DNA of 10,112 nucleotides from Candidatus Woesearchaeota archaeon (GCA_003694495.1 RFJO01000089.1:1-10112), one strand, 5' to 3'; counted from the stretch's first letter, positions 1 through 7,217 are shown. Notes: generated by a model not told the origin, from the letters alone. Translations and numbers: made by a program.

Positions 1-43
1 AAAACAGCAAAGCTGCAACAATTTCTATATGTTTTTCTTTCAT
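1..43 (-). CDS. 5' end of an unidentified divergent gene (partial)
   Basis: An ATG on the minus strand at 43-41 opens a frame that stays open to the window edge and gives MKEKHIEIVAALLF. This is a charged start followed by a hydrophobic stretch, as in the N-terminus of a membrane or exported protein. A TATA-like ATTAATAAG is centred about 27 nt upstream of this ATG, the spacing seen for the leaderless genes elsewhere in the window. Only 14 codons are visible, so no function can be given, and a chance open frame of this length is possible. Confidence 0.4.
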   Translation of the reverse strand, partial: MKEKHIEIVAALLF

Positions 44-65
44 TTTCTTATTATCAGCTTAGATT

Positions 66-74
66 CTTATTAAT
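66..74 (-). promoter_or_regulatory. TATA-like box for the divergent left-edge gene
   Basis: The minus strand reads ATTAATAAG, centred about 27 nt upstream of the ATG at position 43. The spacing fits a leaderless archaeal transcript, but the motif is weak in this AT-rich sequence. Confidence 0.3.
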
Positions 75-106
75 TTTTGTCAAATTATTTCGGAAATTAA
101 CCAAAA

Positions 107-117
107 TATTTATAATA
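107..117 (+). promoter_or_regulatory. TATA box of the tyrS-pan-ureohydrolase-thpR operon
   Basis: TATTTATAATA is centred about 28 nt before the tyrS ATG and is preceded by an A-rich stretch that could serve as the TFB-recognition element. The spacing implies transcription starting at or within a few bases of the ATG. No Shine-Dalgarno sequence lies between box and start, which agrees with a leaderless message. Confidence 0.55.
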
Positions 118-140
118 AAAACTAGATTATATCTAAGAAT

Positions 141-1172
141 ATGTCACCGGAAGAAAGATTTGAGCTTATAAAAAGGAACACTGCCGAGATTGTTCCAGAA
201 GACGAATTGTTAGAGCTATTGAAAGCTAAAGAGCACCCTGTAGCGTATATAGGCAACGCTCCGACCGGCAGGATTCATATAGGTTATTATTTCTGGATAT
301 CCAAGGTGGCTGATTTTCTTAAAGCTGGTTTTAAGTTTAAGATCCTTTTGGCAGATTTGCACGCACACTTGGACGACCAGAAAGCTCCGTTTGAGTTGTT
401 GGATGCAAGGGTTGAATATTATAAGGAAGTTTTGACTGCAATGCTGGAGTCATTGGACATAGACATTTCAAACTTAGAGTTTGTTCGCGGGACAGATTTC
501 CAGCTTGAGAAAGATTATACGTTAGACGTGTACAAATTATCAGCTTTAAACACTTTCAGCAGGTGTAAGAAAGCCGCATCTGAAGTTGTAAGGTTTGGCG
601 AACATCCGAAGTTGTCGGGTTTTATTTACCCTATTCTTCAGGCACTTGACGAAGTTTACCTTAACGCAGACGTACAGTTTGGCGGCATGGATCAAAGAAA
701 AATCTTAATGTTTGCCAGGGAAAACTTGCCCAAGATAGGTTATAAGCCTAGGATAGAGGTAATGACTCCTTTAATGGTCGGGTTAAGCGGCGACAAGATG
801 TCTGCTTCGGACGCAAAGTCAAAGATTGACGTTTTAGATTCACCTGAAGAGGTAACGTCTAAGATTAAGTCTGCTTATTGTGTTGCTGGCGAAGTTGAAG
901 GTAACGGTTTGTTAGACTTTGTCCGGCAGGTAATAATGCCTTACAAGCAAGATAAAGGTTTGCCTTTCGTTATTGAACGCCCCGAAAAGTTCGGCGGAAA
1001 CATTGAATATATTAGTTATAAGGATTTAGAAAACGATTTTGCGGCCAAAAAGCTACATCCGTTAGATTTAAAAAGCGCAGTAGCAAAAGATTTAAACCTG
1101 TTATTGGACCATGTTAGAAAAAGTGTTAATCTTGACACAGTAAAAAGAGCATACCCTGAAAATGAGCACTGA
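141..1172 (+). CDS. tyrS: Tyrosyl-tRNA synthetase (archaeal type, class I)
   Basis: Activates tyrosine with ATP and charges tRNA-Tyr in the cytoplasm. The 343-residue protein resembles archaeal TyrRS from end to end. The class I HIGH signature appears as HIGY at residues 46-49, and the KMSKS loop as KMSAS at 219-223. The tyrosine pocket is intact: Tyr36 in AYIG, and Tyr163, Gln167 and Asp170 in the YPILQALD helix, matching Tyr32, Tyr151, Gln155 and Asp158 of the Methanocaldococcus enzyme as I recall them. The GGMDQRKI block at 181-188 and the C-terminal HPLDLK segment (306-311), near the tRNA-binding end, are also typical. As in other archaea and eukaryotes there is no bacterial S4-type C-terminal domain. 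The ATG at 141 fits both the TATA spacing and the family N-terminus (ERFELIKRNT). It is the first gene of a four-gene operon, and its last 11 bases overlap pan. Assignment to tyrosine rather than tryptophan rests on the pocket residues. Confidence 0.96.
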   Translation: MSPEERFELIKRNTAEIVPEDELLELLKAKEHPVAYIGNAPTGRIHIGYYFWISKVADFLKAGFKFKILLADLHAHLDDQKAPFELLDARVEYYKEVLTAMLESLDIDISNLEFVRGTDFQLEKDYTLDVYKLSALNTFSRCKKAASEVVRFGEHPKLSGFIYPILQALDEVYLNADVQFGGMDQRKILMFARENLPKIGYKPRIEVMTPLMVGLSGDKMSASDAKSKIDVLDSPEEVTSKIKSAYCVAGEVEGNGLLDFVRQVIMPYKQDKGLPFVIERPEKFGGNIEYISYKDLENDFAAKKLHPLDLKSAVAKDLNLLLDHVRKSVNLDTVKRAYPENEH

Positions 1173-2298
1173 AACAAACAACGAACCGAACAATTTGAAC
1201 TTTAATATAGATTTGGAAACTCTTGAACAGGAAAACGAGCTACTTAGGCGCTCACTGGCTCATTTAAAATCCGAGCTTGAGAAGTATAAGAACCCGCCTT
1301 TGCTTGTTGCAGAAGTGAAAAAAGTAGTTGGCGACAAAGCTATCTTAAAGTTAAGCAATAACCATTCATTTTTGGTAAACGTTTCTTCCGCAATGCAAGG
1401 CAAGATTGAGCCTGGCGATTCGGTTTTAAGTGAACAAAAAAGCCTTACAATACTGGACAAGCTTGAGAAGGTTAAGCACTTTGAAACACATAATTTTGTT
1501 GTGATTGAAAAACCAACAATATCGTGGTCAAACATTGGTGGCATGGATAAGGAAAAGCAGGAAATCAAGGAAGTCATAGAACTTCCGCTAAAGAAGCCTG
1601 AACTGTTCAAAGAAGTCGGCATTACGCCTCCTAAAGGCATACTTCTTCACGGCCCGCCGGGTTGCGGCAAGACCATGTTGGCCAAGGCTGTTGCGAACTC
1701 AACCAACACAACTTTTATTGAAGTTGTAGGCTCTGAGTTAGTGCAGAAGTTTATTGGTGAGGGTGCAAAGCTGGTTAAAGAACTTTTTGAGCTGGCGCGC
1801 GAAAATTCTCCTGCCATAATTTTCATTGACGAGGTTGACGCTCTCGGCGCTGAAAGAATGGACATTGGCACATCTGGTGAACGCGAAGTTCAGCGTACGT
1901 TTATGCAGTTGTTGGCAGAGATTGACGGGTTTAAGCCTTTAGGCGATGTTAAGATAATTGCAGCAACCAACAGGTTGGACATATTAGATTCTGCCTTGTT
2001 GCGGCCTGGAAGGCTTGACAGGTTAATTGAGGTAGGGCTGCCAAATGAAACAACAAGGAAAGAAATATTTAACATCTACCTTAAAAACATGAACACAAAA
2101 AACATTAACTTATCAAAGCTTGTACAATTGACCGAAGGATTTTCCGGTGCAGAGATTAAGGCAGTGTGCACAGAAGCAGGATACTTTGCAATACGCAATG
2201 ACAGGAAAGAAGTCAGGCAGCGCGATTTTATTGAAGCGATAACTAAAGTTAAGCAAAACGAAGATGAAGATAAATCTTACATCTCAATGTTTGGTTAA
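1162..2298 (+). CDS. pan: Proteasome-activating nucleotidase (PAN/Rpt-type AAA+ ATPase)
   Basis: Hexameric ATPase that unfolds substrates and feeds them into the archaeal 20S proteasome. Domains in order are an N-terminal coiled coil (about 18-43), an OB-fold segment starting after the Pro45-Pro46 hinge (about 47-100), and an AAA+ module (about 120-365). Visible motifs are Walker A GPPGCGKT (164-171), pore loop KFIGEG (196-201), Walker B IIFIDE (219-224), sensor-1 Asn270, and arginine fingers Arg281 and Arg284 in LRPGRLDR. At 378 residues it is shorter than well-known PANs of about 400-430, mainly at the N-terminus. The C-terminus is MFG instead of the usual hydrophobic-Tyr-X gate-opening tail. 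Walker A has Cys168 where most PANs have Thr, a change I recall from eukaryotic Rpt3. The start ATG lies inside the end of tyrS with no clear Shine-Dalgarno sequence, suggesting coupled translation. The proteasome subunits themselves are not in the window. Confidence 0.95.
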   Translation: MSTETNNEPNNLNFNIDLETLEQENELLRRSLAHLKSELEKYKNPPLLVAEVKKVVGDKAILKLSNNHSFLVNVSSAMQGKIEPGDSVLSEQKSLTILDKLEKVKHFETHNFVVIEKPTISWSNIGGMDKEKQEIKEVIELPLKKPELFKEVGITPPKGILLHGPPGCGKTMLAKAVANSTNTTFIEVVGSELVQKFIGEGAKLVKELFELARENSPAIIFIDEVDALGAERMDIGTSGEREVQRTFMQLLAEIDGFKPLGDVKIIAATNRLDILDSALLRPGRLDRLIEVGLPNETTRKEIFNIYLKNMNTKNINLSKLVQLTEGFSGAEIKAVCTEAGYFAIRNDRKEVRQRDFIEAITKVKQNEDEDKSYISMFG

Positions 2299-2300
2299 AA

Positions 2301-3074
2301 ATGGAAATTGTCAAGGTACCAAATTCTTTGGGTGGGTTAGAAAAAACTGGCAGTGAATCTGCTCCTGATTTGGTTATAAAATATTTAACTGAAGAAATCT
2401 GGACAAACGAGTTCGGCAACAAACTTAATTTTAAAGTCAATGAGATTAATGTAAGGAACGAAACAGACATTAAAAAAGTTCAATCTTGCATATCATCTTC
2501 ATTCAAGCAAAATTCAATTTACGTTGGCGGCGACCATTCTATAACTTATTCTCTTTTCAAGCCTTTTGTCAAACTAAACCCAGGTGCAGGCATAATATCC
2601 TTTGACGCCCACCCTGACGTGTACCAAACCTTTGATTACCCCACTCAAGGTGACTGGCTTTATTATTTAATCGAGGAAGGCCATTTAAAGCCTGAAAATG
2701 TTATAATTGTAGGGATAAGGTCTTCAGCAAAGGAAGAGATTGAATATCTACAAAAAAAAGGCATAAAATATTACCCAATGAAAAACCTTTTGGATAACAG
2801 GCAAAACGTTTGCGATTCAGTCATGGAACTTGCCCGTTCGTTTCCTGCATTATACTTAAGCATCGACATTGACATTGTTGACCCGGCCTTTGCCCCCGGC
2901 ACAGGTTACATAGAACCAGCAGGTTTAAGTTCAAGGGAATTGTTATATTTCATACAGAGGCTAAAACTGTTAAAAAACATTAAATGTGCAGATTTAGTAG
3001 AAATCAACCCTGGCAAGGACGTAAACGACATGACGTCCAAACTTGGTGCAAAAATTTTGGGTGAGCTATTATGA
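2301..3074 (+). CDS. Arginase/agmatinase-family ureohydrolase
   Basis: Binuclear metal (usually Mn) hydrolase that cleaves a guanidino group to release urea; agmatine to putrescine is the most likely reaction in an archaeon. All six metal ligands of the family are visible: His79 in GGDHS, Asp102, His104 and Asp106 in FDAHPD, and Asp189 and Asp191 in SIDIDIVDP. The family blocks DPAFAPGTG (194-202) and EINPGKD (234-240) are also present. The 257-residue length is slightly under the usual 280-310, mainly because of a short N-terminus. The substrate loop after FDAHPD reads YPTQGDWLYYL and lacks the HG-containing loop of standard agmatinases, so the substrate is uncertain. N1-aminopropylagmatine or another guanidino compound is possible, and I leave the symbol blank. 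The ATG starts 2 bases after the pan stop. The stop overlaps the thpR start as ATGA. No arginine decarboxylase or spermidine synthase is in view to fix the pathway. Confidence 0.88.
   Translation: MEIVKVPNSLGGLEKTGSESAPDLVIKYLTEEIWTNEFGNKLNFKVNEINVRNETDIKKVQSCISSSFKQNSIYVGGDHSITYSLFKPFVKLNPGAGIISFDAHPDVYQTFDYPTQGDWLYYLIEEGHLKPENVIIVGIRSSAKEEIEYLQKKGIKYYPMKNLLDNRQNVCDSVMELARSFPALYLSIDIDIVDPAFAPGTGYIEPAGLSSRELLYFIQRLKLLKNIKCADLVEINPGKDVNDMTSKLGAKILGELL
3060..3064 (+). promoter_or_regulatory. Ribosome binding site for thpR
   Basis: GGTGA lies 6 nt before the thpR ATG, inside the end of the ureohydrolase gene. This is the common archaeal anti-16S sequence and supports the start at 3071. Confidence 0.5.
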
Positions 3075-3601
3075 GGTTGTTTGTTGCAGTCGACGTAAGT
3101 AAGGAAGTAAAAGACCATGTTTACGAGATCCAGCACCAAATGACTTCAGGGCTTGCAAAGGTTTCATGGGTGCCGAAAAGCAACCTTCATTTAACTTTAA
3201 AATTTCTTGGCGAAGTAAGCGACGTTTTGGTTGACGAAGTAAAAAAGCGGTTGTCTTTGGTTAAGTTTGAACCGTTCAAGCTAACTTTAACCCACCTAGG
3301 TTTTTTCCCGTCCAAGGAATATGTTAGGGTAATGTGGATTGGCATCAACCCCGAGCACAAAATGATAGAACTTCAACAAAAGGTTGACGCTGAGTTACTG
3401 GACTTGTTTCCTCAAGAACAAAAGTTTGTTTCACATTTGACAATAGGCAGGGTAAAGTTTATCAAAAAAAAGAAAGAGTACATGAAAATCATTGAGTCAG
3501 TAAAGGTTAAGAACATCGAGTTTGAGGTTAAAGGTTTTAAATTAATGCGCAGCACGCTTCGTAGAGGCAGTCCTCAATACGACGAGATTGCATCGTATTA
3601 A
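3071..3601 (+). CDS. thpR: RNA 2',3'-cyclic phosphodiesterase (LigT/ThpR, 2H family)
   Basis: Opens 2',3'-cyclic phosphates at RNA ends to 2'-phosphates. Members were first described as 2'-5' RNA ligases acting on tRNA halves. The two catalytic HxTx signatures of the 2H superfamily are intact: HLTL at 40-43 in HLTLKFLGEV, and HLTI at 122-125 in HLTIGRVKF. The N-terminal RLFVAVDV strand and the C-terminal LMRSTLRRGSPQYD block match bacterial and archaeal ThpR, and 176 residues is the normal length. It is the last gene of the operon, starts in a 4-base ATGA overlap with the ureohydrolase, and has a GGTGA ribosome site. Its TAA stop lies within a TTAA shared with the convergent hef stop. A role in tRNA splicing or RNA repair is expected from the family; the physiological substrate is not settled. 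Confidence 0.93.
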   Translation: MRLFVAVDVSKEVKDHVYEIQHQMTSGLAKVSWVPKSNLHLTLKFLGEVSDVLVDEVKKRLSLVKFEPFKLTLTHLGFFPSKEYVRVMWIGINPEHKMIELQQKVDAELLDLFPQEQKFVSHLTIGRVKFIKKKKEYMKIIESVKVKNIEFEVKGFKLMRSTLRRGSPQYDEIASY

Positions 3602-5808
3602 AATTCTCTATACTCTTCTTCAACTATTCTTTTTATTTCTTCAGCTTTTTTATGGCCAACTAGTTCAACATTTTTTAAGTTTTCAACGTCAGCGTTTATA
3701 ACATTTTTCACAGTCTTGAACTCTGTTAAAAGTTTTTTTGCCACGCTAGGCCCTATCCCTGGCAAAGATTCTATTATAAACTCCTGCAATTCTTTTGTTG
3801 TTAAAGGTTTCCTTTCCTGTCTTAGGCTAAACTCCTTTTTATCTTCGCTTTGCACTTTTTTTGCTATAAGCGCTAGGAACTCAGCCGTATCTTTATAATC
3901 CTGGCTGAATATGATCGGCACGCCAAAAGCTAAAGCAATCGACGTCATCATCCCCCTGATAGCGTTCGGGTGTACGTTTCTTATAGAATAAATATCTTCC
4001 TTGCCTTCGATTAAGAGCAACGGCATTGCGAAATTGTTTTTTAGTTGTTTTATTTGGTTAAGTATTCTTTTATCAACAATCGAGTTAACAAAATCCTGCA
4101 CAGTTTTCCTTTCTACCCCCACATTATTCCCCACAACAAAATCTGCAGTGTGCAACCTTTGCATTTTCAGGTTAATGCCTTTATCATTTAATTCTTTTAA
4201 CAATCTGGTACCTTTCTCCCTACTATCCACATATATCGTGACATCATTTTTTTCAACATAATCATTCAGGGTAGGCTGTTTTTTAGCTTCAAACTTGATT
4301 TTATTTTTCAAATCATTTAACAGTTTATACATTCTTTTTTCTTTATGGAACGCTGTCCACTTGTAAGCTTCATCAATAGTATTCTTTGTGACAAGTATTC
4401 TCACTTTACCTTTGTCATGCCTTGCAGTCCTGCCTTTTCTTTGTATTTGCCTTATTGCCGAAGGCACAGGCTCATAAAATATAACCTCTTCAACTGACGG
4501 TATATCCAACCCCAGCTCACCGACAGAAGTCATAACAATTGTGTTAAACTCATTACTCCTAAACCTTTCAAGCATTTGAATTTGTTCTTTTTGCGTCATG
4601 CCGGTTCCGTTTTTCTTAGCTTGGCCTACAAAGATTTCAGCTTTAACATTTTCAATCTGGTTAAGTTCTTTCACAAGTTTTGTCCCCGAATCCCTATACT
4701 GTGTGAACACTATTACTTTTGCATCTTTCTTGTTATTTATTGTTTCATTTAAAATCTCTTTAAGTTTTTTCAGTTTAGGATGTTCAATGTCTTCATCAAC
4801 AAGATGCTGCGTTTTAAGATAAGCCGACTTAAAGTTTAGATCAACAACCAAATTCTTTGTAGCTTTCGTTTTAGTTTTTTCAGCTTCTTGGTAAAGTTTT
4901 CTGAAATATTTATACAACGCACTTATCCCTTGGGTTTCAAGCAGTTCTATGGCATGTTGCACTTTAATTGCTTCTGCAACAATTGACAACAGGCTCCATA
5001 TGCTATAATCCTTTTCCCCGGACGCAATTTTTCTTTGCATATCTTTTTGCAACGCGAGAAGATCTTTCTTACTAATTTTTGTTGAGTTTACATCGTAACC
5101 AAGTTCTTTTATTTTAAACAGTTTTGATTTAAAACAATCTTCTAAAAATTTTTTAACACTCTTGAACTCTTCAGGAAGGTTAACCATGACATACTCAATT
5201 TCCATTTCTTGCACATACGGCTTCATGTCTGGGTCATCTTTAGTTCTTACTTCTATTTCTTCAATGTATAAATTTTTGCAAACTTCTGTTATTTTTTCTA
5301 GGTTAGACCCTGGTGACGCAGTCAGCCCTACAATCCTTGGAAAACTTGCGGTTTTATTATACTCTTTACTGATAAAAGAATAATCATAATCCCCCACAGC
5401 CAAATGCGCTTCGTCAATTATCAGGCAGCTTACTTCTTTCAGGTTAATCCTTTTATTTATTACATCATTCGCTGCAGTTTGCGGTGTTGACACAATAACT
5501 GTAGCATTTTCCCACAACTTCTGCCTTTTTTCCGGGGTTACGCTCCCTGTAAACAACACAATTTCATCCTTATCTATCGTGGTAGATTGCTTAAACTCTT
5601 CAACGATTTGCGAAGCTAACGGTTTTGTGGGTGTAAGGAACAATATTTTTGATTTAGGGTGCATGTTAAGCCTGTGCACCGCTATAAGGATTGCGGTTTT
5701 GGTTTTGCCCATGCCTGTAGGTATTACAATAAGCGGATTTTTGGTCATAGAAGTATGCAGTATGGTTTCTTGATACAACCTCGGCATAAACCCTTTTATT
5801 TGAATCAT
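3598..5808 (-). CDS. hef: Hef: SF2 helicase fused to XPF/ERCC4 nuclease and HhH domain
   Basis: Structure-specific helicase-nuclease that processes stalled replication forks; the archaeal relative of FANCM and XPF. The helicase half (about 1-500) shows Walker A PTGMGKT (30-36), DEAH (132-135), GLTASPG (161-167) and motif VI QRKGRTAR (456-463). An insert of about 190-340 separates the RecA-like lobes, as in Pyrococcus Hef. The ERCC4 nuclease (about 523-655) has VDSRE (527-531), Asp556, ERK (566-568) and Asp572, followed by the conserved NVHPNAIRG (611-619). The GD pair of the nuclease motif is AD here, but the acidic residue is kept, so activity is expected. A tandem helix-hairpin-helix domain (about 675-736) contains LPGIGPSVAKKLL (682-694). 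A PIP-like QPTLNDYV lies in the linker at 511-518. The 736-residue length is near the family norm of about 750. The start at 5808 fits a TATA box about 26 nt upstream; Met8 is an alternative. Confidence 0.95.
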   Translation of the reverse strand: MIQIKGFMPRLYQETILHTSMTKNPLIVIPTGMGKTKTAILIAVHRLNMHPKSKILFLTPTKPLASQIVEEFKQSTTIDKDEIVLFTGSVTPEKRQKLWENATVIVSTPQTAANDVINKRINLKEVSCLIIDEAHLAVGDYDYSFISKEYNKTASFPRIVGLTASPGSNLEKITEVCKNLYIEEIEVRTKDDPDMKPYVQEMEIEYVMVNLPEEFKSVKKFLEDCFKSKLFKIKELGYDVNSTKISKKDLLALQKDMQRKIASGEKDYSIWSLLSIVAEAIKVQHAIELLETQGISALYKYFRKLYQEAEKTKTKATKNLVVDLNFKSAYLKTQHLVDEDIEHPKLKKLKEILNETINNKKDAKVIVFTQYRDSGTKLVKELNQIENVKAEIFVGQAKKNGTGMTQKEQIQMLERFRSNEFNTIVMTSVGELGLDIPSVEEVIFYEPVPSAIRQIQRKGRTARHDKGKVRILVTKNTIDEAYKWTAFHKEKRMYKLLNDLKNKIKFEAKKQPTLNDYVEKNDVTIYVDSREKGTRLLKELNDKGINLKMQRLHTADFVVGNNVGVERKTVQDFVNSIVDKRILNQIKQLKNNFAMPLLLIEGKEDIYSIRNVHPNAIRGMMTSIALAFGVPIIFSQDYKDTAEFLALIAKKVQSEDKKEFSLRQERKPLTTKELQEFIIESLPGIGPSVAKKLLTEFKTVKNVINADVENLKNVELVGHKKAEEIKRIVEEEYREF

Positions 5809-5828
5809 TAACTAGAAAATGTATATTT

Positions 5829-5838
5829 TATTTATAAA
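5829..5838 (-). promoter_or_regulatory. TATA box of hef
   Basis: The minus strand reads TTTATAAATA, centred about 26 nt upstream of the hef ATG, with no Shine-Dalgarno sequence in between. This is the expected layout for a leaderless archaeal transcript and supports the start at 5808. Confidence 0.6.
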
Positions 5839-5861
5839 CCCTGCGTGTTTTTGTCTTGTCC

Positions 5862-5890
5862 TATATATAAGATTAGCAAATTTTTTAAAA
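5862..5890 (+). promoter_or_regulatory. Promoter region of the small membrane-protein gene, two TATA candidates
   Basis: TATATATAA at 5862-5870 would give a leader of roughly 20 nt. TTTTAAAA at 5883-5890 is about 26 nt from the ATG at 5912 and would give a leaderless message. No ribosome site is seen before the ATG, which slightly favours the second box. Confidence 0.4.
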
Positions 5891-5911
5891 GCTTATTTTA
5901 AATGACTTATC

Positions 5912-6181
5912 ATGGTATTGGTTTTCATTTTAGGTTTATTAGACTTAACCTCGGCAGTAGTTTTATTTTTGTTAAAGTTTTTCCCGGCGCTTAAACTTCC
6001 AGCTTTAGTGTTGGCAGGATTACTCCTCTTAAAATCAATAGTTTACTTTTTTGACATTTCAAGCATTTTTGACATTGTATCTGTGTTTATTTTCATTGCT
6101 GCAATCTTTGGCTATTATCCTTTATTCACTTACGCTGTAATATTTTGGTTGTTGCAAAAAGGGATAAGAAGTTTTGTTTAA
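5912..6181 (+). CDS. Small multi-pass membrane protein of unknown function
   Basis: I do not recognise a family. The 89 residues are almost entirely hydrophobic, with likely membrane segments at about 2-22, 29-48 and 52-82; the last may be two shorter helices around Tyr68-Pro70. Charged residues are few: Asp11 at the end of the first half-helix, Lys22, Lys28, Lys41, Asp48 and Asp54, then a basic C-terminus QKGIRSFV. The gene has its own upstream TATA candidates, diverges from hef, and converges on the slipin gene with a 4-base TTAA overlap of stop codons. The frame is open with a plausible start and no competing gene on either strand over most of its length, so it is probably real. A link to the slipin would be only positional. 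Confidence 0.75.
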   Translation: MVLVFILGLLDLTSAVVLFLLKFFPALKLPALVLAGLLLLKSIVYFFDISSIFDIVSVFIFIAAIFGYYPLFTYAVIFWLLQKGIRSFV

Positions 6182-7179
6182 TTATCATGTTTTTCTTCAG
6201 GGTTATATTGGCCGTTAAAGCTTCCGTCCATGCCGTCAAAGCCTGCAGCAGCTTCTTCTTCCTGATTATCTTTGTTAACACTTTCTTTCTTAACTTCATC
6301 TGTAATCATGTTCAATGCTTTGGTAAAAGTGCTTCCTGCTATCATCCCGGAAGCTAGCCTGTTGCTAGATCCAGGTGCGGCCTTGCCACCTTGGCCGTGC
6401 ACAACATCCATAAACTCAGCAGGCAACAGCATTTTTGCAGATTTCATGTTTTCCAAAGCTTTTACATAAAGGTATGTTATCGTTCTATCGTCAAAGCTTT
6501 GTGTTCCTTCACCTAATGCCCTTGTAACAATCCTTCTAGCTTCAGCAACAAAACGTTTAGCTGCCAGGTTTTGCTCAGAAACTTTTACCGATTCCAACGC
6601 TTCCATTACAGATTCTGGCGGTTTAATGTTCATTATTTCCAATGTTTTCATCGCCATGCCCCACCTGTCTAATATAGGCGCAATCCTTTGTTTTAGTAGT
6701 TCGGCAACATGTTCAACATTTACCAATAATTGTGTAAAATTAAAGTCAGCTGCAATGTCCCTTATGCTACTTTCTACAAGATCAGTAAAAGATGTTTGAA
6801 AGTCGTTTACGTTAAGTACAACATTTTTTGGGTTTTGGACATAATAATACACCAATGCGTTCATGTCCACCTTAAGCCCCTCTTTTGAAATTGCCGGCAC
6901 AGAAACGTTTTGTTTTTGTTCCCTCAAATCAATCACAGCCCCAACCTTTTCAATCCAGGGCAACACAATCGTCCATCCTTTGTTCACCCTGTGAAACCTT
7001 CCAAACCTGTATATCACTGCAGCTTCGTAAGGGTTATATTTTTTTAAGAACAATTTTACAAAAATAAACAATGATACTATAAATGTCAACAACCCCAGCA
7101 CTGGCAATAATATGTTTAAATAATACAACAACGCAATAATCCCTGCAAATATTAACAATCCAACTAAGATGCCGTTCAT
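6178..7179 (-). CDS. Slipin/stomatin-like SPFH (band 7) membrane protein
   Basis: SPFH proteins form large membrane-attached oligomers that organise lipid domains or regulate membrane proteases. The N-terminus has two adjacent hydrophobic segments (about 4-20 and 22-45) and then the SPFH domain (about 48-200). Recognisable blocks are YEAAVIYRFGRF (51-62), GWTIVLPWIEKV (68-79), AVIDLREQ (81-88), a VPAISKEGLKVDMNALVYYYV strand pair (94-114), and WGMAMKTLEIMNI (173-185). A helical region about 187-245 follows, then a Gly/Ala-containing segment and an acidic, Asn/Gly-rich tail (303-333) that looks disordered. Archaeal slipins commonly sit next to an NfeD gene, but none is present here. The gene follows copB on the same strand after 38 bases and has its own TATA box; its stop overlaps the small membrane-protein gene on the other strand. 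The SPFH assignment is secure, the cellular role is not. Confidence 0.88.
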   Translation of the reverse strand: MNGILVGLLIFAGIIALLYYLNILLPVLGLLTFIVSLFIFVKLFLKKYNPYEAAVIYRFGRFHRVNKGWTIVLPWIEKVGAVIDLREQKQNVSVPAISKEGLKVDMNALVYYYVQNPKNVVLNVNDFQTSFTDLVESSIRDIAADFNFTQLLVNVEHVAELLKQRIAPILDRWGMAMKTLEIMNIKPPESVMEALESVKVSEQNLAAKRFVAEARRIVTRALGEGTQSFDDRTITYLYVKALENMKSAKMLLPAEFMDVVHGQGGKAAPGSSNRLASGMIAGSTFTKALNMITDEVKKESVNKDNQEEEAAAGFDGMDGSFNGQYNPEEKHDN

Positions 7180-7202
7180 TAAATGGAATAATTCCCTATC
7201 AT

Positions 7203-7211
7203 TATTTAAAA
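7203..7211 (-). promoter_or_regulatory. TATA box of the slipin gene
   Basis: The minus strand reads TTTTAAATA, centred about 28 nt upstream of the slipin ATG, just beyond the copB stop. It suggests the slipin is transcribed separately, although read-through from copB is possible. Confidence 0.5.
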
Positions 7212-7217
7212 TTTGCT

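Noticed and set aside
1260..1640. A 126-residue open frame on the - strand within pan
   Set aside because: It is antisense to the coiled coil, OB fold and start of the AAA+ domain, Ser/Phe-rich as shadow frames usually are, with no supporting signals.
2750..2762. An eight-A run in the ureohydrolase gene as a possible frameshift site
   Set aside because: The frame stays open and the conserved metal-binding and C-terminal motifs continue in frame after it, so there is no sign of a break.
3602..3660. T-rich stretch after thpR as a transcription terminator
   Set aside because: The T-runs lie inside the hef coding sequence and reflect its Lys/Glu codons on the other strand. They may stop transcription, but the sequence alone does not separate this from coding bias.
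4125..4145. Possible loss of the Hef nuclease active site because the GD pair reads AD
   Set aside because: The acidic residue (Asp556) is retained, as are VDSRE, ERK and Asp572, so the nuclease centre looks intact.
5902..5994. An ATG at 5902 as an alternative gene start upstream of the small membrane gene
   Set aside because: It is in another frame and reaches a stop after about 30 codons without any recognisable content, whereas the 5912 frame gives a coherent membrane protein.
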